A stretch of DNA of 64,000 bases. It comes from Rhodospirillaceae bacterium UBA1479 (lineage in GTDB: Bacteria > Pseudomonadota > Alphaproteobacteria > Rhodospirillales > Casp-alpha2). Both the position numbers and the translations under genes were made by a program. Below the pieces are notes generated by a model that did no database searches, was not told the origin of the DNA, and worked only from the letters and a program-made list of their open reading frames with translations. Location of the stretch: the NCBI GenBank assembly GCA_002325375.1, contig DCRZ01000009.1, positions 32,026-96,025 on the forward strand. Reading direction: 5' to 3'. Positions 1 through 7,866 of this stretch are shown here, in pieces; the first letter of the stretch is position 1, and every line of letters begins with the position of its first letter.

Positions 1-909
1 GGGCTGCTGTCGGTTGTTTCCATGCCTGCCGTCGCCAAGACGGTGAAGGTCGACATCCCCGTCATCGAAAAAGAACTGCCGATCGACAACAAAGGGACGA
101 CGCAACGCATGTGGACCTTCGGGGGCACCGTGCCCGGCCCGCTGGTCCGCGTGACAGAAGGCGACGAGATCGATTTCACGCTGCTCAATCAGAAGACCAA
201 CAAGAACAGCCATTCCATGGATTTCCACGCCGCGGTCGTCGACGTCCTGAATGAGTTCGCGGAAGTCCGCCCCGGCGACACCAAGCAGTTTACGTTCAAG
301 GCGGACCATCCCGGCGTCTTCATCTATCACTGCGGCGCCAGTTCCATGGCCGAGCATATTTCGCGCGGCATGTACGGTGTGATCATCGTCGATCCCAAGG
401 AAGGCTATTCGGACGCCTATCCCAAGCCGGACCGCGAATACGTCCTGGTCCACGGCGATCTGTTCCAGGACGGCACCAGCGCCCAGGATCGGGCGATGAA
501 CAAGCAATGGGTCGGCACGCTGGTGAACGGCAAGCTGTTCCACTACGACCCGGTGCACGATCCCAACGCGGCCCTGACCTTGGAAGCGAAACCCGGCGAG
601 CGTGTCCGCATTTTCTTCGTCAATGCGATGATCAACGAAGCGGCGGCGTTCCATCCGATCGCCGGTATCTGGGACCGGGTGTGGGACAACGGCAACCCGA
701 AGAACCTGCGTTACAGCCTGCAAACGGCCGAAGTGCCCCCGGCCCATGCCATGACCTTCGACATCGTTCCGCCGGCCGGCCGCGCGACCAATAACGCCAT
801 TGTCGACCACCGGATGAAGCACGCTCTCAACGGCGCGATCTCCGTACTGATGAACTTCAAGGACGCGAACCCGGACAAGGGCAAAAACGGCAATCTCATT
901 CTGCGCTGA
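1..909 (+). CDS. nirK: Copper-containing nitrite reductase, 5'-truncated
   Basis: Two-cupredoxin-domain nitrite reductase, which reduces nitrite to NO in the periplasm. The frame is open from base 1 (GLLSVVS before the first in-frame ATG at 22), so the true start and signal peptide lie outside the window. Counting from that ATG, the type 1 copper ligands are His64, Cys104, His112 and Met117. The type 2 ligands are His69, His103 and probably His263. The catalytic Asp and His of the family correspond to Asp67 (in HSMDFH) and His211 (in FHPIAG). All active-site residues are present, so the enzyme should be functional. It is followed after 15 nt by a diheme cytochrome, and the downstream cytochromes, multicopper oxidase and NsrR support a nitrite/NO role. 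Confidence 0.93.
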   Translation, partial: GLLSVVSMPAVAKTVKVDIPVIEKELPIDNKGTTQRMWTFGGTVPGPLVRVTEGDEIDFTLLNQKTNKNSHSMDFHAAVVDVLNEFAEVRPGDTKQFTFKADHPGVFIYHCGASSMAEHISRGMYGVIIVDPKEGYSDAYPKPDREYVLVHGDLFQDGTSAQDRAMNKQWVGTLVNGKLFHYDPVHDPNAALTLEAKPGERVRIFFVNAMINEAAAFHPIAGIWDRVWDNGNPKNLRYSLQTAEVPPAHAMTFDIVPPAGRATNNAIVDHRMKHALNGAISVLMNFKDANPDKGKNGNLILR

Positions 910-924
910 GAACAGGAGCACTCC

Positions 925-1626
925 ATGCGAAAGGTTATCGCACTCGGCGGCGCGGCCCTGATGACCGCGCTGTCCATCACCTCGGTCCGGGCGGCCGAGG
1001 CGCCGGCGAAGATCCAAAAGGACTGTGCGGTGTGCCATCAGATGTCAGGGCCGGCGAGCCCTGATCTGGCGGCGCGCCAGACCCGGAAGGGGCCGCCTCT
1101 TTTCTTCACCGGCAACAAGTTCCGCCGGGACTGGCTCGAGGCCTGGCTGCAAAAGCCCACGCGCATCCGGCCGGCGGGCGACTTCGCCCCCGACCATGCC
1201 GCCAAGGGGCCGGAGGGGGATGCCGTTGACGCGGCGTCCCTGTCTGGCCACCCGGCGGTCGATGCGCCGGCGGCGAAGCAGATCGCGGACTACCTGATGA
1301 CCCTGACACCGAATACGGCCCTCTTGGCGAAAGAGGACTACACCCCCGGCCGCGTGTCGGCCCGGATCGGAGCCATGGACTTCGTCAAGTTCAAGGGCTG
1401 CAGCGGCTGCCACAAGGATACGCCCAAGTACGGGGGCTTTTCCGGCCCCGAGCTCCATACCGCGTGGCAGCGCCTCCAGCCGCCGTTCATCGTGTCCTAC
1501 ATCCGCGATCCGGCGGCTTGGGAGCCTCGGACTCTGATGCCGAACAAGCATCTGAACACGGCCGGGATTCACAAGCTGGCCAATTACCTGCGGACCATCG
1601 GCGAAAAACCGGAGAAGGCGAAATGA
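925..1626 (+). CDS. ncgB: Diheme cytochrome c (NcgB-like)
   Basis: Periplasmic electron carrier of 233 residues. A signal peptide ends near VRAAEA (about residue 25). Two heme-attachment motifs are visible: CAVCH at 34-38 and CSGCH at 159-163. Methionines such as that in TLMPNKH could be axial ligands. It probably passes electrons to nirK or takes them from the multicopper oxidase. The start has an AGGAG-type ribosome site just after nirK, and its stop overlaps the next start (ATGA). The symbol is assigned by analogy with the Nitrosomonas europaea ncgABC-nirK set, on heme count and neighbourhood; I could not align the sequences. Confidence 0.85.
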   Translation: MRKVIALGGAALMTALSITSVRAAEAPAKIQKDCAVCHQMSGPASPDLAARQTRKGPPLFFTGNKFRRDWLEAWLQKPTRIRPAGDFAPDHAAKGPEGDAVDAASLSGHPAVDAPAAKQIADYLMTLTPNTALLAKEDYTPGRVSARIGAMDFVKFKGCSGCHKDTPKYGGFSGPELHTAWQRLQPPFIVSYIRDPAAWEPRTLMPNKHLNTAGIHKLANYLRTIGEKPEKAK

Positions 1627-1988
1627 ACAAGCTTTTCATACTGGCTGTCTTTTTGTGCGGATCGATCCTTTATCCGCGGCCGGCGCCGGCCGCCGACGCG
1701 GTACACGGCAAGACCCTTTACCGGGTCTACTGTACCCAGTGCCACGGGCTGTCCGGCGACGGAAAGGGCATCAACGCACCCCAGCTTTCCGTCCAGCCGC
1801 GCAATCACCGGGACCGGGCGGAAATGTCGGCCCGCACCGACGACGACCTGTTCAAGGCGATCAAGGAAGGCGGTCAGGCGGTCAACAAGTCGATCCTGAT
1901 GCCCAACTGGGACGGCAACATGACCGATGCCGAAATCCACGACGTGGTCGCCTACCTTCGCGCGCTTTGCTGCGCCGGCGCCAAATAG
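1623..1988 (+). CDS. ncgC: Monoheme cytochrome c (NcgC-like)
   Basis: Small class I c-type cytochrome of 121 residues with a signal peptide (about 1-23, ending PAPA) and one heme motif, CTQCH, at 37-41. A methionine in ILMPNW or GNM is the likely sixth ligand. The ATG was chosen because it overlaps the stop of the upstream diheme cytochrome (ATGA) and gives a clean signal peptide; the frame is open further upstream but that part is antisense-like noise. With its neighbours it forms a short periplasmic electron-transfer chain serving the copper enzymes of the operon. Confidence 0.88.
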   Translation: MNKLFILAVFLCGSILYPRPAPAADAVHGKTLYRVYCTQCHGLSGDGKGINAPQLSVQPRNHRDRAEMSARTDDDLFKAIKEGGQAVNKSILMPNWDGNMTDAEIHDVVAYLRALCCAGAK

Positions 1989-1999
1989 GAGAACGTGAC

Positions 2000-3031
2000 A
2001 TGCAAAGATTAGGACTGCTCATCCTTGCCTTGGCGCTGGGGGGGCTGTTGCCCGCCGGGGCCTGGGCCGAGGCCCGCCATTTCGACATGACGATCGAGGA
2101 AGTAACCATCGATGTCGCACCGGGCCTGAAATACAAGGTCTGGGCCTACAACGGGCAAGTCCCGGGCCCGCTGCTGCGGGTGAAGGAAGGGGACGATGTC
2201 GAGGTCACGGTGACCAACAACACGACCCTCAGTCATACCATTCACTGGCACGGCATGTACCAGACCAACAGCTGGCGCAGCGACGGCGTGCCCAATGTGA
2301 CGCAGAAGGCGGTCGAGCCGGGCGAAAGCTTCACCTATCGCTTCGTCGCCGACAAGGTGGGCACCCTTTGGTACCACTGCCACGTCAACGTTCCCGAACA
2401 TGTGGGTCTGCGGGCCATGTGGGGGCCCTTCATCATCGATCCGAAGGAACCGATCCCCATCGAAAAGGAAGTCACCAAGGACGCCATCCTGATGTTCTCC
2501 GGCTGGAACCCCGAGGTCGCGCAGGAGTATGGCAAGGGGGGCCATCCGGGCGAGCCGATCACGTATTTCTCGATCAACGGAAAATCCTTCCCGACGACCC
2601 AGCCGCTCCGGGTCAAGAAGGGCGACGTCCTGCGTCTGCGCCTGATCGCCGCCACGCTTGATGTCGCGTTCCACCCGCATGGCCATGACATGCTGGTCAC
2701 CCATAAGGACGGCCTGCCGTTGGCTTCGCCCTATGAGGCAGACGTCATTCACCTGAGCCCCGGGGAGCGTTACGACGTCATCATGCGCATGAATAACCCC
2801 GGGCGTTGGATCGCCCATGACCATATCGAGCACCATACCTCCAACAACGGCAAGGCACCGGGCGGCTCGGTCCTGGTCATCGAATACGAAGGCATCAAAA
2901 CCGACGACTGGTACGTCTGGAAGGACAAGGCCTACGACGCCGATTTTTATTATTCGGAAAGCATGACCAAGGGGCCGGGGATCCATGACGTTCCCGAACA
3001 TGAGGGCAGGTTCCCGGAGCTTCGCCGCTGA
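2000..3031 (+). CDS. ncgA: Two-domain multicopper oxidase (NcgA-like)
   Basis: A 343-residue exported multicopper oxidase, half the size of plant laccases, as in two-domain trimeric enzymes. The signal peptide ends near GAWA-EA (about 24). Domain 1 carries HTIHWHG (79-85) and HCHVNVPEH..LRAM (126-140), so it holds the type 1 copper (Cys127, His134, Met140) and half of the trinuclear site. Domain 2 carries FHPHGHD and HDHIEHH for the other half. A type 1 site only in domain 1 is the pattern called type C. An RBS AGGAGAA precedes the ATG, 11 nt after the cytochrome gene. In N. europaea the equivalent enzyme is encoded with nirK; its substrate is uncertain. Confidence 0.88.
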   Translation: MQRLGLLILALALGGLLPAGAWAEARHFDMTIEEVTIDVAPGLKYKVWAYNGQVPGPLLRVKEGDDVEVTVTNNTTLSHTIHWHGMYQTNSWRSDGVPNVTQKAVEPGESFTYRFVADKVGTLWYHCHVNVPEHVGLRAMWGPFIIDPKEPIPIEKEVTKDAILMFSGWNPEVAQEYGKGGHPGEPITYFSINGKSFPTTQPLRVKKGDVLRLRLIAATLDVAFHPHGHDMLVTHKDGLPLASPYEADVIHLSPGERYDVIMRMNNPGRWIAHDHIEHHTSNNGKAPGGSVLVIEYEGIKTDDWYVWKDKAYDADFYYSESMTKGPGIHDVPEHEGRFPELRR

Positions 3032-3065
3032 CCGCTTTTGATCCACGGTGTCCCCCCAGCCGAAC

Positions 3066-3099
3066 GGCGGCGCCAGGTGCGAGAGCACCCGGTGCCGCC
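3066..3099 (+). terminator. GC-rich hairpin after the nirK operon
   Basis: GGCGGCGCC (3066-3074) can pair with GGTGCCGCC (3091-3099) using one G-U pair, and the inner GGTGC/GCACC closes on a GAGA tetraloop. It lies 34 nt after the multicopper oxidase stop. No U-run follows, so it may be a Rho-assisted end or an RNA-stabilising structure instead of a classical intrinsic terminator. Confidence 0.5.
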
Positions 3100-3161
3100 C
3101 TGGGCGTTCCCGCTCCGGCGGAGGGCGGGTGTTGCGAGTGGCGGCATCCTTTTGTGTGATC

Positions 3162-3182
3162 TATAATCCGGCGCATGCATTT
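3162..3182 (+). promoter_or_regulatory. nsrR promoter, probably leaderless, with NsrR-like half-site
   Basis: A perfect TATAAT (3162-3167) ends only 7 nt before the nsrR ATG at 3175, so transcription should start at or next to the start codon. No Shine-Dalgarno sequence is visible. The start region reads ATGCATTT, which matches the core of the NsrR half-site (ATGCATTT), suggesting possible autoregulation; the same bases also encode the conserved Met-His-Leu N-terminus, so this may be coincidence. No good -35 is seen. Confidence 0.5.
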
Positions 3183-3600
3183 AAGCCGCCATTCAGATTA
3201 TTCCCTGCGTGTCCTTCTGTATCTTGCGGCGCGTCCCGACGAGCGGGGCACGCTGTCCAAGATCGCCGCCTACTTCAACATTTCGCATGAACATCTGCGC
3301 AAGGTCGTTCACGAATTGGGCAAGGCCGGCTTCATCAATACCTTTCAGGGCAAGGGCGGGGGCATGGAGCTTGCCCGCCCGCCGGACCAGATCAATGTCG
3401 GCGACGTTCTGGCGCGGCTTGAAGGAGCGGCCCCCTTGATCGACTGCGCGGCCATCGAATGCCGGCTGTCGCCGTACTGCTCTCTCAGCAATGCCCTTGC
3501 CGAGGCGCAGAAGGCGTTTTTCGAAAGCCTCGGGCGGCACACGCTGGCGGATCTCATTTCCAGCAAGGACATGATCCGAAAGCTGATTGCGGTGGAGTGA
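3175..3600 (+). CDS. nsrR: NO-sensing repressor NsrR (Rrf2 family)
   Basis: Rrf2-type winged-helix regulator of 141 residues. The N-terminus MHLSRHSDYSLRVLLYLA is typical of NsrR. Three cysteines at 91, 96 and 102 (C-x4-C-x5-C) are at the spacing that binds the [Fe-S] cluster in Escherichia coli NsrR. Nitrosylation of the cluster relieves repression. Placed directly after a NirK/cytochrome/multicopper oxidase operon, it most likely represses that operon until NO appears. The start codon sits immediately downstream of a TATAAT box, so the mRNA is probably leaderless. Confidence 0.92.
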   Translation: MHLSRHSDYSLRVLLYLAARPDERGTLSKIAAYFNISHEHLRKVVHELGKAGFINTFQGKGGGMELARPPDQINVGDVLARLEGAAPLIDCAAIECRLSPYCSLSNALAEAQKAFFESLGRHTLADLISSKDMIRKLIAVE

Positions 3601-3618
3601 CGACGCGCCGCCGGGGCG

Positions 3619-4467
3619 TCAGGCGGCTTCCGCGGCGACCCGGCGAATGCCGTCAAGCGCCGGTTCCAGCAGGCGCCGGTCCGCGTCGCTGGAATAGACC
3701 AGGTAGGCGGGCAACGGGAAGGTCGGCGCATCGGGCAGCCGGTGCAGTTGCCCATCCTGCAGGTAGGGCTGCACCAGACGGATCGGAAAGTATCCGGACC
3801 CGCCGAACTGCAATACGTGCTGCAGGCCGAGCCAGCCGATGTTGGCGGTGATCCCGGCGCCCACGAATTCGGGAAATCGCGCATTGTGCTTGGCGTAAAA
3901 TTCGGGCCCCCAGTCGACATAGACGTAATCGGCATCCGGTTCCGCCCGCGCCGTCGGCCGGCTCGAAACCATGACCAGGCTTTCCTCCATCAGGGCCTCG
4001 ACGGTCAGGCCCGGGCGGCTTTGCGGCGTGTACATGACGCCGATGTCGAGGCGGCCTTCGATCAGGCCCTGCATGAGGTCCGTTTCGAACCCGATCTCCG
4101 CGCGGACCGAAACGTCGGGGGCGGTCTGGCGCATCAGCGGCAGCCAGCGGAGCAACAGGCGTTCCCACAGCCCGAACCGCCCCCCAACCGTGAGTGACGC
4201 CCGGTAGCCCCTGGAAATGCCCACGTCCTGGCGGGCGTGCTCGACCGTGCGCACCAGCACCGCCGCGTGTTTCTGAAACTGATGCCCGGCCGGGGTCAGG
4301 GCCGTCCCGGCCTTGTTGCGCACGAACAGCTTGCAGCCCAATTGCTCTTCCAATGAATGGATGCGGGCACTGACCGTTGATTGGGTGACGTGCAGGCGGT
4401 CCGCCGCGCCGATGAAATTACCGGCGTCGATCACGGTCAGAAAGGTGCGGGCGAGTTCGGTATCCAT
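3619..4467 (-). CDS. LysR-family transcriptional regulator
   Basis: Protein of 282 residues with an N-terminal winged HTH (ARTFLTVIDAGNFIGAADRLHVTQSTVSARIHSLE spans about 6-40; the recognition helix contains VTQSTVSARI) and a substrate-binding domain typical of LysR proteins from about residue 90. The gene is divergent from sodB, with 175 bp of AT-rich DNA between them, and ends 18 nt from nsrR (convergent). LysR proteins usually control the divergent gene and themselves, so control of sodB or the genes after it is the simplest inference. No ligand can be read from the sequence. Confidence 0.9.
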   Translation of the reverse strand: MDTELARTFLTVIDAGNFIGAADRLHVTQSTVSARIHSLEEQLGCKLFVRNKAGTALTPAGHQFQKHAAVLVRTVEHARQDVGISRGYRASLTVGGRFGLWERLLLRWLPLMRQTAPDVSVRAEIGFETDLMQGLIEGRLDIGVMYTPQSRPGLTVEALMEESLVMVSSRPTARAEPDADYVYVDWGPEFYAKHNARFPEFVGAGITANIGWLGLQHVLQFGGSGYFPIRLVQPYLQDGQLHRLPDAPTFPLPAYLVYSSDADRRLLEPALDGIRRVAAEAA

Positions 4468-4642
4468 CGCAAGATCCTTGATCGGCGATTGCGTTTATAT
4501 CGCTATATTCGATTTAATCGACAATTTTTTATCGTTTGCAAGATATAAAAGCCAAGTCGTACCCTTTTCAGGTCACCACGCAGAGATGTGCAGGTGCCGC
4601 TTCCGGGTAGGAAGCGCGCCTTAGACCGAAGGAAACGACCGT
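4468..4642. promoter_or_regulatory. Divergent LysR / sodB control region
   Basis: AT-rich 175-bp spacer in a GC-rich neighbourhood. It contains short dyads such as CGATTTAATCG (4510-4520) and TATATCGCTATA-type sequence near 4496-4507, both compatible with LysR T-N11-A half-sites. TATAAAA near 4543 is AT-rich enough for a promoter element. No individual site is certain. Confidence 0.4.
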
Positions 4643-5293
4643 ATGCAGCTTACCCATGCCAGCCTTCCTTACGCCTATGACGCGTTGGAGCCGCATATGT
4701 CGCGCGCGACCCTTGAAGCCCACCACGGGCGGCATCACCGCGCCTATGTGGACAAGGCCAAGGTCCTGGCCAAGGAAATCCGCATGGACGACATGCCGCT
4801 GGAACAGATCATTCAGCAGGCCGCCAAAAATGCCCATCAGCGGGACCTTCTGAACAATGCGGCGCAGGCGTGGAACCATGCGTTCTTTTGGCGCTGCCTG
4901 CGCCCGGACGGTGGCGGCCGGCCCGATGGCGATCTGGCGAAACGCATCGACGCGACGTTCGGCAGCCATGACGAATTTGTCGATGTGTTCACCCGCACCG
5001 CCCTGGGCGTGTTCGGCAGCGGCTGGACCTGGCTGGTCATCGACGGCCCCGGGCTGGCGGTCATGCACACGCCCAACGGCGAGACGCCGATCATGCACGG
5101 GCTTTCACCGCTGCTGACAATCGACGTTTGGGAACACGCCTATTACCTGGATTACCAGAACCGGCGGCCCGATTACGTGGCCGCGGTCATGGGCCACCTC
5201 ATCAACTGGGACTTCGCGGCGCAGAATTTGGCGCGGCCGCGCTTGGCGGCAAGCGCCGCCGGTCCGCAGATATGGAACAGCGCGGGGGGTTGA
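4643..5293 (+). CDS. sodB: Superoxide dismutase [Fe]
   Basis: Cytoplasmic enzyme of 216 residues that disproportionates superoxide. The metal ligands are His27 (EAHHGRHH region), His79 (WNH), Asp161 and His165 (DVWEHAYYLDY). The Gln in AAQAWNHAFFW is the iron-type signature; manganese enzymes usually have Gly there. Length is slightly above the usual 190-200 because of a C-terminal tail. It follows a GGAAAC-type RBS, and a small unknown gene starts 2 nt after its stop. Superoxide destroys NO and Fe-S proteins, so a place beside the nitrite/NO genes is sensible, but joint control is inference. Confidence 0.95.
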   Translation: MQLTHASLPYAYDALEPHMSRATLEAHHGRHHRAYVDKAKVLAKEIRMDDMPLEQIIQQAAKNAHQRDLLNNAAQAWNHAFFWRCLRPDGGGRPDGDLAKRIDATFGSHDEFVDVFTRTALGVFGSGWTWLVIDGPGLAVMHTPNGETPIMHGLSPLLTIDVWEHAYYLDYQNRRPDYVAAVMGHLINWDFAAQNLARPRLAASAAGPQIWNSAGG

Positions 5294-5295
5294 CG

Positions 5296-5625
5296 ATGGT
5301 GCCGTCGGACATCCGGTTCTGGTTCGGCTATTTCTTTATCGGCCCGCCCGCGTCGGGAAAGCTGCATCGCATGCTGGGCCTGGGGGCCCGTCCCCGCGAG
5401 GCATCGAACAACGACCATCGCTGCGAGATCATTCCCTTCCCCGGTGCTGATCATGTGGCGCCGCGGCCCGTCGAGGTTTCTCGCCCGGTCTGGGACCGCG
5501 CCCGCCGGAATGCCGAAATGATCTGGAGCCACCCGAAAACGCAGGGGGCTTTCGTCGTCCAGCGGCTGGTCGCGATCACCCTCGCGGTCACCCTGGCGTC
5601 TCTGTTCGAACGGATATGTGAGTAG
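5296..5625 (+). CDS. Hypothetical protein, C-terminal hydrophobic segment
   Basis: A 109-residue frame that starts 2 nt after sodB stops, so it is probably translated by coupling. The N-terminus MVPSDIRFWFGYFFIGPP is aromatic-rich. The C-terminus (VVQRLVAITLAVTLASLF) could be one membrane helix. No family is recognised. The opposite strand is also open here, so coding status rests mainly on spacing between sodB and the next gene. Confidence 0.5.
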   Translation: MVPSDIRFWFGYFFIGPPASGKLHRMLGLGARPREASNNDHRCEIIPFPGADHVAPRPVEVSRPVWDRARRNAEMIWSHPKTQGAFVVQRLVAITLAVTLASLFERICE

Positions 5626-5629
5626 GGCC

Positions 5630-6655
5630 ATGGACGGAATGATGATGAAATCGACACTCTGCGCGCTGCTCGGCTGCCGCTACCCGGTGCTTCAGGCGGG
5701 CATGGGCGGCGTCGCGCGGGCGGACCTGGTCGGTGCGGTGACCCGTGCCGGCGGTTACGGTTTCCTCGGCATGGTGCGCGAAAGCCCGGATTTGATCCGC
5801 CAACAGATCGAGGCCGTGCGGAACGGCACGGACGGGCCGTTCGGGGTCAACCTGATCCCTGCCGCGACCGATCCCCAATTGCTCGATGACGAACTGGCGG
5901 CCTGCTTCGATGCCGGCGTGCACTCGATCTGCCTGTTCTGGGATGTCTATCCGGACGTCATCAAGCGGGCCAAGGACCATGGCTGCCTGGTGTTCCATCA
6001 GGTCGGCACGGTAGAGGACGCACGCCTGGCCGAACAGGCCGGCGCCGACGTGATCATCGCCCAGGGGGAGGAGGCCGGCGGGCATGTCCACGGCACGACA
6101 TCGTCGCTGGTTCTGGTTCCCCAGGTCGTGCGGGCGGTATCCGTTCCCGTGGTCGCCTCGGGCGGGTTCGCTTCGGGACGGTCGCTGGTCGCGGCTCTGG
6201 CGTTGGGCGCGGCAGGGATCCACTGCGGCACGGCGTTCCTGGCGACGGAGGAATCCTTCGCCCATGCCTATCATAAGGAACGGGTCGTCGGCGCGCGTTC
6301 GGAAGACACCCTGCGCACCGACCTGTTCGCCCTCAATTGGCCCGTCGGGGCGGCCGTGCGGGTCATCGGCAACAGTCTGACGGCCAAGGCCGGCACCGCA
6401 CGTTTCGGCCATGACCCTTATTTGCGCAAGCGCGAACCCATCGCCCTGGAGGACGATCGGCCGATCTATCGCTACAGCACGGATTCTCCCCTGCGCAACA
6501 TGCGGGGCGAGCTTGAACAGCTGGCCCTGTTCGCGGGGCAGGTGGCGGGCGAAATCGACGACATTCCCACCGCTGCGGTGCGGATTGAGAGGATCATGGC
6601 AGAGGCGGCCGGGATCGTCGCCGCCCTGTCGGGCCGTTTCGAGGAGGTTGAGTAA
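5630..6655 (+). CDS. Nitronate monooxygenase family protein
   Basis: A TIM-barrel flavoprotein of 341 residues in the 2-nitropropane dioxygenase/nitronate monooxygenase family. The N-terminal YPVLQAGMGGVARADL, the central EEAGGHVHG with the catalytic-type His, and PVVASGGFASG (phosphate/FMN binding) are all present. The family oxidises propionate-3-nitronate and related alkyl nitronates; some members are enoyl reductases. The ATG at 5630 was chosen, though GTG 5618 and ATG 5639 are possible. It stops directly against the next start, so both are probably one transcript. Confidence 0.88.
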   Translation: MDGMMMKSTLCALLGCRYPVLQAGMGGVARADLVGAVTRAGGYGFLGMVRESPDLIRQQIEAVRNGTDGPFGVNLIPAATDPQLLDDELAACFDAGVHSICLFWDVYPDVIKRAKDHGCLVFHQVGTVEDARLAEQAGADVIIAQGEEAGGHVHGTTSSLVLVPQVVRAVSVPVVASGGFASGRSLVAALALGAAGIHCGTAFLATEESFAHAYHKERVVGARSEDTLRTDLFALNWPVGAAVRVIGNSLTAKAGTARFGHDPYLRKREPIALEDDRPIYRYSTDSPLRNMRGELEQLALFAGQVAGEIDDIPTAAVRIERIMAEAAGIVAALSGRFEEVE

Positions 6656-7726
6656 ATGGAATGGCGTGAGGTCAACAAGTGGCGGCGGGAGATGCGGAAC
6701 GAGATACTTGCGGCCCGGCTGGCGCGGCCGCTGGCGGTCCGCAAGGCCACCCGGGACAAGATCGTGGCGCATCTCAGCCGTGAAATGCCCTGGCTCGGCC
6801 GGGACGGGTTCGGTTTTTACTGGCCGTTCCGGGGCGAACTGGATCTGCGTGACTTCGCCGCCGCGGCGACGTCCGGGGGCGGGGCGATGGCCTTGCCGGT
6901 GGTCGTGACGGAAAAGCAGCCGGTCGAATTTTGGGAATGGCGCCCGGAAACCAAGATGGTCCCGGGGGTATGGAGCATCCCGGTGCCGGCATCGCGCAAG
7001 CCAATCCAACCGCCCGCGTTGCTGATCCCGTTGCTGGGTTTCGACGATGCCGGATATCGGCTCGGCTATGGTGGCGGGTATTATGACCGGACCCTGGCGG
7101 CCTGTGCGGAAAAACCCCTGGCCATCGGCGTCGGCTATGCCGCCGATCGCCTCGCCACCATCCATCCGCAGCCCCACGACATCCCCATGGACGCCATCGT
7201 CACGGAAGAGGGCGTGCGATGGATTTCGCCGCGAAATCCCCTGGCGGGTGGCGACGCGGGAGAATCGCCCTGCATGATGGGCGAGGCCGACCCGGCCTAC
7301 ATGGGCTATCTCACCGACGAGGAAACGGCGGCGGTTCTCAATGAACTGCTGGAAGGGGAGCGCGCCGGCGCGCGCGGCGTCATCGAGATGGCACGAATGA
7401 CCCCGGATCTGGAACTGCGCGTGGCGCTGTCCGCCGTCGCCCAGGACGAGGCCCGGTACTGCGCCATGCTGTCCCGCCACATCGAACGCCTGGGCGGGCA
7501 GCCCAGTTCGGAAACCGGCGCGTTCCTTGAAAAATTACGCGGCATCGAGGAACAGAATGCAAAGATCGATTTGTTGAATAAAGGCCAGTCCTGGGTGTCG
7601 CGCCGCCTGGCCGAGATCCTGCCGAAAATCGCCGACCCGGACCTGTACGACGATCTGTGCGACATGCGCGAGGTCCACGACCGCAACGTGGCGCGCTGCG
7701 CGCGCTTTTCGAGGCAACCGGCCTGA
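6656..7726 (+). CDS. 5-formyltetrahydrofolate cyclo-ligase fused to a ferritin-like helical domain
   Basis: Protein of 356 residues. Residues about 5-195 are a 5-FCL domain, with YWPFRGELD (55-63) and the hallmark GYRLGYGGGYYDRTL (133-147). This domain makes 5,10-methenyltetrahydrofolate from 5-formyl-THF using ATP. Usual 5-FCL is about 180-200 residues. From about 215 there is a second, helical domain (LTDEETAAVLNELLEGERAGARG... DEARYCAMLSRHIERLG... MREVHDRN) that resembles the DUF6306/ferritin-like type, with acidic residues and His spaced on helices (Glu235, Glu265, His275, Glu339, His341). The join is in frame with no internal restart. The role of the second domain is unknown; the metal ligands are candidates only. 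Confidence 0.85.
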   Translation: MEWREVNKWRREMRNEILAARLARPLAVRKATRDKIVAHLSREMPWLGRDGFGFYWPFRGELDLRDFAAAATSGGGAMALPVVVTEKQPVEFWEWRPETKMVPGVWSIPVPASRKPIQPPALLIPLLGFDDAGYRLGYGGGYYDRTLAACAEKPLAIGVGYAADRLATIHPQPHDIPMDAIVTEEGVRWISPRNPLAGGDAGESPCMMGEADPAYMGYLTDEETAAVLNELLEGERAGARGVIEMARMTPDLELRVALSAVAQDEARYCAMLSRHIERLGGQPSSETGAFLEKLRGIEEQNAKIDLLNKGQSWVSRRLAEILPKIADPDLYDDLCDMREVHDRNVARCARFSRQPA

Positions 7727-7788
7727 CGCCCCTCTCTGTCAGGCCACGAGGGCGCTGCCGTTCCCTGCGGCCCCGCCTTCAAAGCGAA

Positions 7789-7818
7789 TCCCCGGATGGC
7801 CTGCCTGCCATCCGGGGA
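7789..7818. terminator. Bidirectional intrinsic terminator between convergent genes
   Basis: A perfect 12-bp stem (7789-7800 with 7807-7818) closes a 6-nt loop and is followed by AATTT on the plus strand. It lies between the stop of the 5-FCL fusion and the stop of the convergent Cys-repeat/tectonin gene, so it can end both transcripts. Confidence 0.75.
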
Positions 7819-7866
7819 ATTTCGTGCCGGCGCTTTCGGGTGAGCAATCGACCAGCCGGCGGCCGT

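Noticed and set aside
1655..1999. Long N-terminal extension of the multicopper oxidase
   Set aside because: It overlaps the monoheme cytochrome in another frame. The ATG at 2000 gives a normal signal peptide and RBS.
3619..5293. OxyR-SoxR type control of sodB by the LysR protein
   Set aside because: The LysR protein has no paired cysteines typical of OxyR; only generic divergent control can be inferred.
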